Assembly (NCBI GenBank): GCA_934385225.1
Contig: CAKRPQ010000084.1
Span: forward strand, 1 to 8,733
Length of the DNA stretch: 8,733 nucleotides
Direction: 5' to 3'
Source: an uncultured Eubacteriales bacterium
GTDB taxonomy: Bacteria > Bacillota > Clostridia > Oscillospirales > CAG-272
Shown here: positions 1 through 5,294 of the stretch, piece after piece
Position numbering within the stretch: position 1 is the first letter of the stretch
Layout of the letters: each line of letters opens with the position of its first letter
Notes under the pieces: model-generated
What the model was told of the DNA's origin: nothing
What the model saw: the letters and a program-made list of their open reading frames with translations, nothing else
Database searches by the model: none
Translations under genes and position numbers: made by a program

Positions 1-1181
1 GATCCTTTCACTCTGTCGTAGAATTTTTTGTCTCTCATGCAGGCATATTCGACGAATGTGCGAATGTCGTTCCATACTTTCTCATACTGCTCGCGTTCGT
101 TTGTGCAGAGCGCGTTCAGCTTGTCCGCAACCTTCTTTACGATGTGCGCAGAAACTTTTGCGACGTAGGTGTTGTTTTGCAGGTAACTGCGGGAGACGTT
201 AAGAGGAAGTTCGGGACAATCGACAACGCCTTTAAGCATAAGAAGATATTCGGGAATGATTTCTTTTATGTTGTCCGCGACGAAAACCTGGTTGTAATAG
301 AGTTTGACCTGACCTTCGACGCTCTCAAATTCGTTGTTTAACTTCGGGAAGAAGAGTATTCCCTTGAAGTTGAGCGGATAATCGGCGTTTATATGGACGT
401 AGAAGAGCGGGTCTTTGTAGTCTCCGAAAACTTTTCTGTAAAAGGCATTGTACTCTTCGGGTTTGCAGTCTGCGGGATTGCGGAGCCAGAGCGGATTTTT
501 GTCGTTTATCGGCTCTTCCTTTTCGCCCTCTTTTTTCTCCTCGCCGTACTCAAAGAAGATGTCAACGGGCATAAACGAGCAGTATTTTTCGAGCATTGCA
601 CGTATCTTTGAGGCTTCGAGATATTCTTCTTCGCCGTCCGCAATGTGCATGATGACCGCCGTTCCGCGCGTTTCTCTTGTCCCCGCGGATATCTCATATT
701 CGCCGTCCGCGTTGCACGTCCATTTTACCGCGGGCGCATTTGTATATGATCTCGTTTGTATTTCGACCCTGTCGCTTACCATAAACGACGAGTAAAATCC
801 GAGACCGAAGTGACCGATAATGCCGTTTCCCGCGGCGGTGGACTCATCCTCGTATTTCTGAATGAAGTCGAGCGCGCCCGAAAGCGCAATGTTGCATATG
901 TACTTGCTGAGTTCCTCCTCGGTCATACCGATGCCGTTGTCGTCGACGGTGAGAGTTTTTGCGTCCTTGTCGAGCATGACGGTAATTTTGAAATCGTCCC
1001 CGATGTCGTGCGCTTCTCCGAGCGATTCAAGCCTTTTCAGCTTTGTTACGGCGTCCGAGGCGTTTGAAACGATCTCGCGCAGGAATATATCCTTTTCCGA
1101 ATAAAGCCACTTTTTTATGATAGGGAATATGTGTTCCGACTCGACGGAAATACCGCCCTTTTTAATATCATTTTCTTCCAT
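1..1181 (-). CDS. htpG: HtpG, Hsp90-family molecular chaperone (N-terminal and part of middle domain; C terminus outside window)
   Basis: This is an ATP-dependent cytosolic chaperone. The 393 visible codons cover roughly the first 60% of a protein that is usually about 620-680 residues in this family; the rest lies beyond the left edge. The GHKL ATP-binding fold is intact: E36 (general base) and N40 in the E-I-V-S-N-A-S-D-A helix, DNGIGM at 81-86, and GHFGLGFYSS from 123. The middle domain carries NVSRSYLQ, with R331 as the arginine expected to contact the ATP gamma-phosphate. A charged linker rich in Glu and Lys (near residue 220) separates the two domains. The start is the ATG at 1179-1181, preceded by GGAGG at 1190-1194 with 8-nt spacing. 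It overlaps the end of the upstream permease gene by 14 nt, so translation is probably coupled and transcription comes from the permease promoter. I see no truncation or frameshift in the visible part. Confidence 0.97.
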   Translation of the reverse strand, partial: MEENDIKKGGISVESEHIFPIIKKWLYSEKDIFLREIVSNASDAVTKLKRLESLGEAHDIGDDFKITVMLDKDAKTLTVDDNGIGMTEEELSKYICNIALSGALDFIQKYEDESTAAGNGIIGHFGLGFYSSFMVSDRVEIQTRSYTNAPAVKWTCNADGEYEISAGTRETRGTAVIMHIADGEEEYLEASKIRAMLEKYCSFMPVDIFFEYGEEKKEGEKEEPINDKNPLWLRNPADCKPEEYNAFYRKVFGDYKDPLFYVHINADYPLNFKGILFFPKLNNEFESVEGQVKLYYNQVFVADNIKEIIPEYLLMLKGVVDCPELPLNVSRSYLQNNTYVAKVSAHIVKKVADKLNALCTNEREQYEKVWNDIRTFVEYACMRDKKFYDRVKG

Positions 1182-2481
1182 TTTTTGTGCCTCCGTTATT
1201 GTTTTTACCAAATTTATTTTTGATGAGATCCGCTGCCCGCTTTGTGCCGCTTTTTATGGCGGTAACGAGTTTTGAATCTTTTTTGCTTTGACCTTCCGCG
1301 TCGGTGTCTACCGAGGGAAATTCGGGGTCGCCTGCATTTTTAAGACGCGCGCTTACGTTTTCGCTTATGATGTCATATATTGCCGCAAAGAGCGGGACGC
1401 CGATAAGCATACCCGGAATACCCCAAAGTCCGCCCATTATCGTGATGGCGATAACTATGCCGAACGCGGTCAGACCCATACTCGGACCTAAGATCATAGG
1501 GCCTATAAGATTTCCGTCGAGCTGCTGAATAATGATTATAAGCAGAATGAAGACGAGAGACTTCGACGGACTTGCGATAAAGATGATAAACGCGCTCGGA
1601 ACAGCGCCGAGGAAAGGACCGAACACGGGAATGATGTTTGTCACGCCAACAATGACGGATACAAGCGGTGCGTATGGAATCGAGAAAATGCAGAGAAGAA
1701 CGAACGTGAGTATTCCGATGATTATAGAGTCGATTATCTTCCCGACGATGAAGTTCCCGAATTTTTTGTCGACTTCATTTGTGCGCTTGATGATTGTCTC
1801 GTATCTGTCGCGCGAGGTGAAAGCGCGGATAAGACGTTTAAGCATATTCGCAATGTGCTTTTTGAAAATAAGAACGTAAACGGATATAAGCAGACCCATA
1901 AAAACGTCTTTTAGTCCGACGATGAGGTTTGAGCCGTATGCAAGAATGTAGTTGAATACGGTTTTCAGAACGTTTCCCGAACCAATAATGAAATCGGAGA
2001 GTTTTGTTTGCAGGTCATTTGTGTCGATGAAGTCAAAAACGTCCGCATATTCTCCGTTAAAAAGGTTGGAGTTCTGAATGAAACCGTTTGCCCAGTCGAT
2101 TGCAGCTTGCAGATAGGACGAAAATTTCGATTCAAGATCCTTGTAACTTGTAACGACCTGCGGAATTATGCTTCCGATAAGGAACGACAGTGCCGCGAGG
2201 ACGATTATGTAGGTGATTACAAGCGATATGCCGCTGCGGAGCTTTTCTTTCTTTATCTTTCCGAAAATTTTTCCCGAAAGCGTGCGGTAAAGCGGATTTA
2301 TAAGGTAGGCGATAACAAAGCCTATAACGACGGGATTAAGGACGGACTGTATTTTTGACCACCACCCCGAAAGGCTCGCCTTGTTTGCGATGGCGAAAAT
2401 GACGATAAATACAGTTCCGAGTATATATATCGCCTTTAATATGCTGCTTTTTTCATTTTTGCGGGAACCGTCGCCGTTCAT
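1168..2481 (-). CDS. AI-2E/PerM-family membrane permease (YtvI/YdiK-like)
   Basis: This is a polytopic inner-membrane protein of the AI-2E_transport family (PF01594), 437 residues. The family includes exporters of small molecules and Na+(Li+)/H+ antiporters, so the substrate cannot be read from sequence. Hydrophobic segments lie near residues 14-33, 48-62, 84-108, 190-206, 248-272, 273-302, 305-318 and 335-370. The family signatures are present: a G-V-T-N-I-I-P-x-x-G-P-F-L-G motif at 279-292 and Q-Q-L-D-G-N-x-I-G-P at 319-328. A Lys/Asn-rich hydrophilic tail of about 65 residues follows the last membrane segment. The longest frame opens with a GTG at 2487, but that codon is part of the Shine-Dalgarno GGAGGTG; the ATG at 2481 is the better start. 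The tail codons for N-G-G-T also form the htpG ribosome binding site. It is first in an operon with htpG. Confidence 0.9.
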   Translation of the reverse strand: MNGDGSRKNEKSSILKAIYILGTVFIVIFAIANKASLSGWWSKIQSVLNPVVIGFVIAYLINPLYRTLSGKIFGKIKKEKLRSGISLVITYIIVLAALSFLIGSIIPQVVTSYKDLESKFSSYLQAAIDWANGFIQNSNLFNGEYADVFDFIDTNDLQTKLSDFIIGSGNVLKTVFNYILAYGSNLIVGLKDVFMGLLISVYVLIFKKHIANMLKRLIRAFTSRDRYETIIKRTNEVDKKFGNFIVGKIIDSIIIGILTFVLLCIFSIPYAPLVSVIVGVTNIIPVFGPFLGAVPSAFIIFIASPSKSLVFILLIIIIQQLDGNLIGPMILGPSMGLTAFGIVIAITIMGGLWGIPGMLIGVPLFAAIYDIISENVSARLKNAGDPEFPSVDTDAEGQSKKDSKLVTAIKSGTKRAADLIKNKFGKNNNGGTKNGRK

Positions 2482-2484
2482 AAG

Positions 2485-2491
2485 CACCTCC
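2485..2491 (-). promoter_or_regulatory. Ribosome binding site GGAGGTG that decides the permease start
   Basis: GGAGGTG lies just upstream of the ATG at 2481. The in-frame GTG that would lengthen the protein by two residues is the last three bases of this element, so it is unlikely to be the initiator. Confidence 0.8.
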
Positions 2492-2507
2492 GAACAAATA
2501 TATACAT

Positions 2508-2536
2508 ATTATATCGCAAAATCTCCGTTAAGTCAA
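2508..2536 (-). promoter_or_regulatory. Sigma-A-type promoter for the permease-htpG operon
   Basis: On the minus strand, TTGACT (2536-2531) is separated by exactly 17 nt from a perfect TATAAT (2513-2508). The predicted transcript would begin near 2501 and have a leader of about 20 nt carrying the ribosome binding site. I see no CIRCE element (the HrcA operator of class I heat-shock genes), although a heat-shock chaperone is in the operon. The ispE promoter faces the other way, with its -35 only 19 nt from this one. Confidence 0.85.
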
Positions 2537-2555
2537 TAAATTTGCGGTATTTTAA

Positions 2556-2584
2556 TTGACAATATCACGAAAATATGATAAAAT
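2556..2584 (+). promoter_or_regulatory. Sigma-A-type promoter for ispE
   Basis: A perfect TTGACA (2556-2561), a 17-nt spacer and TAAAAT (2579-2584) predict a transcript start near 2590-2592. The upstream ATG at 2575 lies inside this promoter and would not be in the mRNA. Confidence 0.8.
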
Positions 2585-2589
2585 ACGGC

Positions 2590-2596
2590 GAGGTGA
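2590..2596 (+). promoter_or_regulatory. Ribosome binding site GAGGTGA that decides the ispE start
   Basis: GAGGTGA is followed after 5 nt by a TTG at 2602. The same element and spacing precede the ATG of the gene at 8619 and, as GAGGTGG, the TTG proposed for sigF. The element sits at the very 5' end of the predicted mRNA, so the leader is minimal. Confidence 0.65.
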
Positions 2597-2601
2597 TTTT
2601 A

Positions 2602-3486
2602 TTGTTGTACGATGTGACGGTCACGGAAAAAGCATACGCCAAGATCAATCTTTTTCTTGACTGTGAAAGAAAAAGGAGCGACGGTTATCACGATATTGTA
2701 AGTGTGATGCAGTCGGTGTCGCTTTTTGACAATGTCAGTGTGAAGATATACGAAAACGGCACGGACAGGCTTTTCTGTAATGATCCGAGCGTGCCGTGCG
2801 ACGAGAGTAATCTCGCATATAAAGCGCTTTTAGCGTTTAGAAAATATTCAGGACTTGATTTTTTTGCGGAAATACATATAGATAAAAAAATACCCGCGGC
2901 GGCGGGACTTGCGGGCGGCAGCAGCGATGCGGCGGCGGTTTTGCGCGCGCTTTGTACGCTTTCGGAGACGGGATTTTCCGATGAAGAACTTACCAAAATC
3001 GCAATATCGGTAGGATCGGACGTCCCTTTCTGCGTTTTCGGCGGTACTAAACTTGTTTCGTCCGTCGGCGATAATATAAGTGCGCTTCCGAAATGCCCGA
3101 AAATGTATGTTTTGCTTGCGATCAAGGGCGAGGGTGTTTCGACACCTTGGGCGTATTCCGTACTTGATGAGGCATACGGCGATTTCGGCGAGTCGTTTAA
3201 TGCCGCAAAACCGCGCTTTGAAGCACTGTTAGCGTCCCTTGCGGACGGGAACGCAAAAGACGTCGCAGAGAATGCCTATAACATTTTCGAGCGCGAGATA
3301 GGGAAAAGAAGGGGAGAAGTCCCACGCCTTATCGGAATTATGAACGCGTGCGATGCCGTAAAATCGTTTATGAGCGGCAGCGGACCGACGGTTATAGGCT
3401 TCTTTTACGATGAAAAAACGGCTAAAAATGCCACCGCAAAACTTAATGAATACGGCGCGGAATCGTTTTTCTGCGAGACTGTCTGA
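2602..3486 (+). CDS. ispE: IspE, 4-diphosphocytidyl-2-C-methyl-D-erythritol kinase
   Basis: This is a cytosolic GHMP-family kinase that phosphorylates the 2-hydroxyl of CDP-methylerythritol with ATP, a step of the MEP isoprenoid pathway. From the TTG at 2602 the protein has 294 residues, close to the usual 280-300. Visible motifs: A-K-I-N-L with the catalytic Lys at about 14; the glycine-rich ATP loop P-A-A-A-G-L-A-G-G-S-S-D-A-A from about 98; G-S-D-V-P-F with the catalytic Asp at about 140; and the third GHMP motif S-G-S-G-P-T near 258. The frame stays open back to an ATG at 2575, but that ATG lies inside the promoter, so TTG 2602 (or TTG 2605) is preferred. The gene has its own promoter, is divergent from the permease operon, and ends at a hairpin shared with sigF. 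It is complete and has no odd residues at key positions. Confidence 0.96.
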   Translation: MLYDVTVTEKAYAKINLFLDCERKRSDGYHDIVSVMQSVSLFDNVSVKIYENGTDRLFCNDPSVPCDESNLAYKALLAFRKYSGLDFFAEIHIDKKIPAAAGLAGGSSDAAAVLRALCTLSETGFSDEELTKIAISVGSDVPFCVFGGTKLVSSVGDNISALPKCPKMYVLLAIKGEGVSTPWAYSVLDEAYGDFGESFNAAKPRFEALLASLADGNAKDVAENAYNIFEREIGKRRGEVPRLIGIMNACDAVKSFMSGSGPTVIGFFYDEKTAKNATAKLNEYGAESFFCETV

Positions 3487-3489
3487 AAT

Positions 3490-3520
3490 AAAAAACGGCG
3501 ACATTTCGGTCGTCGTTTTT
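3490..3520. terminator. Bidirectional hairpin terminator between ispE and sigF
   Basis: A 12-bp stem (3491-3502 with 3509-3520) closes a 6-nt loop. It has an A-run on the left and a T-run on the right, so it can act for both convergent genes. One pair (3498/3513) is a G-U wobble in the plus-strand RNA but an A-C mismatch in the minus-strand RNA, which suggests somewhat better termination for ispE. Confidence 0.85.
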
Positions 3521-3525
3521 TATAT

Positions 3526-4278
3526 TTATGCCAGTTCTTCGCGCAGAAACGCAAATATTTTTTTCTCCTCGCGCGAGACTTTTACCTGCGAAAGTCCGAG
3601 TGCCTCGGCAGTCTGCTGCTGCGTGTAGTTTCTGTAATACCTTAGCAGAACAATTTTTTTCCAGAGAGGTTGCATTTTCGACATTGCCTGCGAGAGGGCG
3701 ATGTGTTCGCAGATTTTCTCGGTTTCACACATGCTGTCGCTGTCCGCCACCGTCGCTTCAAGCGTTATCCCTTCCTCGCCGTAAACGGTGTCGGAGAGTG
3801 AAGAAACGGGCGTTATCGAATCGAGTGCCACAGCCGCTTCGGAAACGCTGACGCCGCATATCTCCGCTAGTTCGTCTATGTGCGGGTCGCGTCCCTCGCG
3901 GCTTATGATTTCGCTTTTTGCACGCATAAGGCGTATGCCGAGTTTTTTATACGAACGGCTGACTTTGATTATTCCGTCGTCACGCAGGTATCTTCGTATT
4001 TCGCCGACGATAAGCGGCACGGCGTAGGTCGAAAACACGGTTCCGCGTTCAAGATCGAAACTCCGTATTGCTTTTAACATTCCTATCGTGCCTATCTGCA
4101 CAAGATCCTCGTATTCTACGCCGCGGTCGCGGAATTTTATTGCGATGCTCCGAACAAGACCGAGATTTGACTTTATAAGCTCCTCCGTCGCCTTTTCGTC
4201 ACCGCTCTGCGCCAGTGCGATGAGTTCTCTGTTTTTTAGATATTTGCCCGTGCCTGCCCTGTACTCCTCATTTTCCAA
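3526..4278 (-). CDS. sigF: RNA polymerase sporulation sigma factor SigF
   Basis: This is the first forespore-specific sigma factor. It directs core RNA polymerase to forespore promoters after release from SpoIIAB. From the TTG at 4278 it has 250 residues (B. subtilis SigF has 255). Region 2 is clear: D-L-V-Q-I-G near 58, then F-S-T-Y-A-V-P and G-E-I-R-R-Y-L-R-D-D-G up to about 102, followed by K-V-S-R-S. The region 4 helix-turn-helix lies near 217-238 (T-Q-Q-Q-T-A-E-A-L-G-L-S-Q-V-K-V-S-R). The K-V-S-R motif and the spoIIAA-spoIIAB context favour SigF over SigB or SigG. The longest frame starts at GTG 4287, but that GTG is part of the Shine-Dalgarno, so TTG 4278 is chosen. It is the last gene of the operon, 31 nt after spoIIAB. 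Confidence 0.95.
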   Translation of the reverse strand: MENEEYRAGTGKYLKNRELIALAQSGDEKATEELIKSNLGLVRSIAIKFRDRGVEYEDLVQIGTIGMLKAIRSFDLERGTVFSTYAVPLIVGEIRRYLRDDGIIKVSRSYKKLGIRLMRAKSEIISREGRDPHIDELAEICGVSVSEAAVALDSITPVSSLSDTVYGEEGITLEATVADSDSMCETEKICEHIALSQAMSKMQPLWKKIVLLRYYRNYTQQQTAEALGLSQVKVSREEKKIFAFLREELA

Positions 4279-4284
4279 ATGCTC

Positions 4285-4291
4285 CACCTCC
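4285..4291 (-). promoter_or_regulatory. Ribosome binding site GGAGGTG that decides the sigF start
   Basis: GGAGGTG precedes an in-frame TTG at 4278 with 8 nt between GGAGG and the codon. The only earlier in-frame candidate, GTG 4287, is the end of this element. No in-frame ATG lies nearby. Confidence 0.65.
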
Positions 4292-4309
4292 GAAAAAGAA
4301 TATCGGAAA

Positions 4310-4786
4310 TCAATCTGCGAGTTTTCTCTCTGCGAGTTTTTTGTAGAGCGTTACGACAGTCCCTTTTCCGGGTTTTGATTTTACCGTCAATTTGTCGGTG
4401 AAGCTCTCCATTACGGTGAAGCCCATTCCGCTCCTTTCGCTTTCGGGTGAGGTTGTGAACAGCGGCTTCCGCGCTTCTTCAACGTTTTCAATGCCTCTGC
4501 CTTTGTCCTTTATTTCGATTTTAATGATTTTCCCCGTGCTAAGCCCGTCTGCCTCGCATATTTTTACCGATATGTAAATTTCACCGACCGTGTCGGGATA
4601 TGCGTGTACAATGCAGTTTGTGACCGCCTCCGAAACGGCGCATTTTATGTCCGCAAGTTCTGTTGTCGTCGGGTCTGCCTGCGCGGTAAATGCCGCCGCG
4701 ATGGCTCTTGCAGCCGATTCGTTTGCCGAGAGCGACGGAAAGCGTGCCGTCATCATATTTATCGTTTTGAGCTTTGAAGTTTTCAT
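4310..4786 (-). CDS. spoIIAB: SpoIIAB, anti-sigma F factor and serine kinase
   Basis: In the predivisional and mother cell this cytosolic protein holds SigF inactive; it also phosphorylates and inactivates SpoIIAA using ATP. The product has 158 residues (about 146 in B. subtilis) and is a GHKL ATPase. The N box is E53-A-V-T-N57-C-I-V-H-A-Y, the G1 box D94-K-G-R-G-I, and the G2 box E-R-S-G-M-G-F-T from 117. A short insertion around residues 78-86 lengthens the hairpin before G1 relative to B. subtilis. The ATG at 4786 has AAAGGAA about 7 nt upstream. Its ATGA overlaps the TGA of spoIIAA by 4 nt, so the two are probably translated in a coupled way at matched dosage. The frame is open further upstream, but that extension lies inside spoIIAA and has no ribosome binding site. 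Confidence 0.96.
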   Translation of the reverse strand: MKTSKLKTINMMTARFPSLSANESAARAIAAAFTAQADPTTTELADIKCAVSEAVTNCIVHAYPDTVGEIYISVKICEADGLSTGKIIKIEIKDKGRGIENVEEARKPLFTTSPESERSGMGFTVMESFTDKLTVKSKPGKGTVVTLYKKLAERKLAD

Positions 4787-5139
4787 GATCTGTTCCTTTC
4801 GGTCTTTGTGTTTTTTTCGATAGTAATTATTTTGTCGAGTCCCGCGAGCGTCAGAATTTTCATCGTTCTTTCGCCCGCGTTCCTTATGACGGTGCGCCCG
4901 CCGAGTTCGCATGCAAGCGAGTATCGCCCCATAATGAGTCCGAGTCCCGAACTGTCCATAAAATCAACCGTTCCGAGGTCAAGTATCAGTTTTTCGGGGC
5001 GGTCGCGGAGAATCATTTCGTCGATTTCGCGCCGTATCGCCACGGCACTGTGATGATCTATTTCGCCGCATAATCTTACAGTCACGCATTTTTTGTCACG
5101 GTCAAAGTCTGCGAGAAAAAATTCGTTTTTTATTTCCAT
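4783..5139 (-). CDS. spoIIAA: SpoIIAA, anti-sigma F factor antagonist
   Basis: This STAS-domain protein (PF01740; 118 residues, 117 in B. subtilis) displaces SigF from SpoIIAB when unphosphorylated. SpoIIAB phosphorylates it and, in other spore formers, SpoIIE removes the phosphate in the forespore. The phosphorylation site is visible in F-M-D-S-S-G-L-G, with S63 matching B. subtilis Ser58. The G-E-I-D-H-H-S segment at 25-31 resembles SpoIIAA (GELDHHT) rather than RsbV. The ATG at 5139 has AAGGAAGTGA 6 nt upstream. It is the first gene of the operon, overlapping spoIIAB by 4 nt. spoIIE and spo0A are not in the window. The last dozen residues are charged and hydrophilic. Confidence 0.96.
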   Translation of the reverse strand: MEIKNEFFLADFDRDKKCVTVRLCGEIDHHSAVAIRREIDEMILRDRPEKLILDLGTVDFMDSSGLGLIMGRYSLACELGGRTVIRNAGERTMKILTLAGLDKIITIEKNTKTERNRS

Positions 5140-5166
5140 TTTGTATCACTTCCTTGTTTTTTCTGT

Positions 5167-5199
5167 ATTGTACCACACGGAACGCGAAAAAAATGTCAC
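5167..5199 (-). promoter_or_regulatory. Candidate spoIIA operon promoter with extended -10 and long spacer
   Basis: On the minus strand, TGTGGTACAAT (5177-5167) gives an extended -10 and predicts a transcript start near 5160, about 20 nt before the spoIIAA ATG. No -35 lies at 17 nt. The nearest -35-like hexamer is GTGACA (5199-5194), 21 nt from the -10. It overlaps TGTCACA on the plus strand, a 5-of-7 match to the Spo0A box TGTCGAA. I found no SigH-type GAAT -10. The -10 is reasonable; the activator site is a guess. Confidence 0.45.
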
Positions 5200-5225
5200 A
5201 ATGCGCGCTTTCTTAAAATTTTGAT

Positions 5226-5251
5226 CGCTGTATTGAAAACAGCGTTTTTTT
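5226..5251 (+). repeat. Perfect 6-bp inverted repeat plus T-run spanning the capA -35 element
   Basis: CGCTGT (5226-5231) and ACAGCG (5239-5244) are perfect inverted copies separated by 7 nt and followed by seven T residues. The loop contains the TTGAAA -35 hexamer. It could be an operator, a weak terminator for plus-strand read-through, or chance. Confidence 0.55.
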
Positions 5252-5261
5252 GTGGTATAAT
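5233..5261 (+). promoter_or_regulatory. Sigma-A-type extended -10 promoter for the CapA-like lipoprotein
   Basis: TTGAAA (5233-5238), a 17-nt spacer ending in TGTGG, and a perfect TATAAT (5256-5261) predict transcription from about 5268, leaving a leader of about 27 nt before the ATG at 5295. The open frame extends back to a TTG at 5250, but that codon lies inside the promoter. Confidence 0.88.
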
Positions 5262-5294
5262 TACGTTGAAATGAAAATGAAAGGGAATGTCCCG

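Noticed and set aside
448..795. Ser-rich plus-strand open frames opposite htpG
   Set aside because: They are shadows of the htpG coding frame, which is open through the whole region and carries continuous Hsp90 motifs.
2482..2601. A riboswitch or structured leader in the divergent intergenic region
   Set aside because: Two sigma-A promoters and two ribosome binding sites account for nearly all of the sequence, and the predicted leaders are only about 10-20 nt.
3526..4278. The sigma factor as SigG
   Set aside because: SigG is close in sequence, but its gene normally lies next to sigE and spoIIGA. Here the gene is directly downstream of spoIIAA-spoIIAB.
3526..5139. The three-gene cluster as an rsbV-rsbW-sigB stress operon
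   Set aside because: The order is the same, but the antagonist has the SpoIIAA-like G-E-I-D-H-H motif and the sigma factor has D-D-G-I-I-K-V-S-R as in SigF. No other rsb gene is adjacent.
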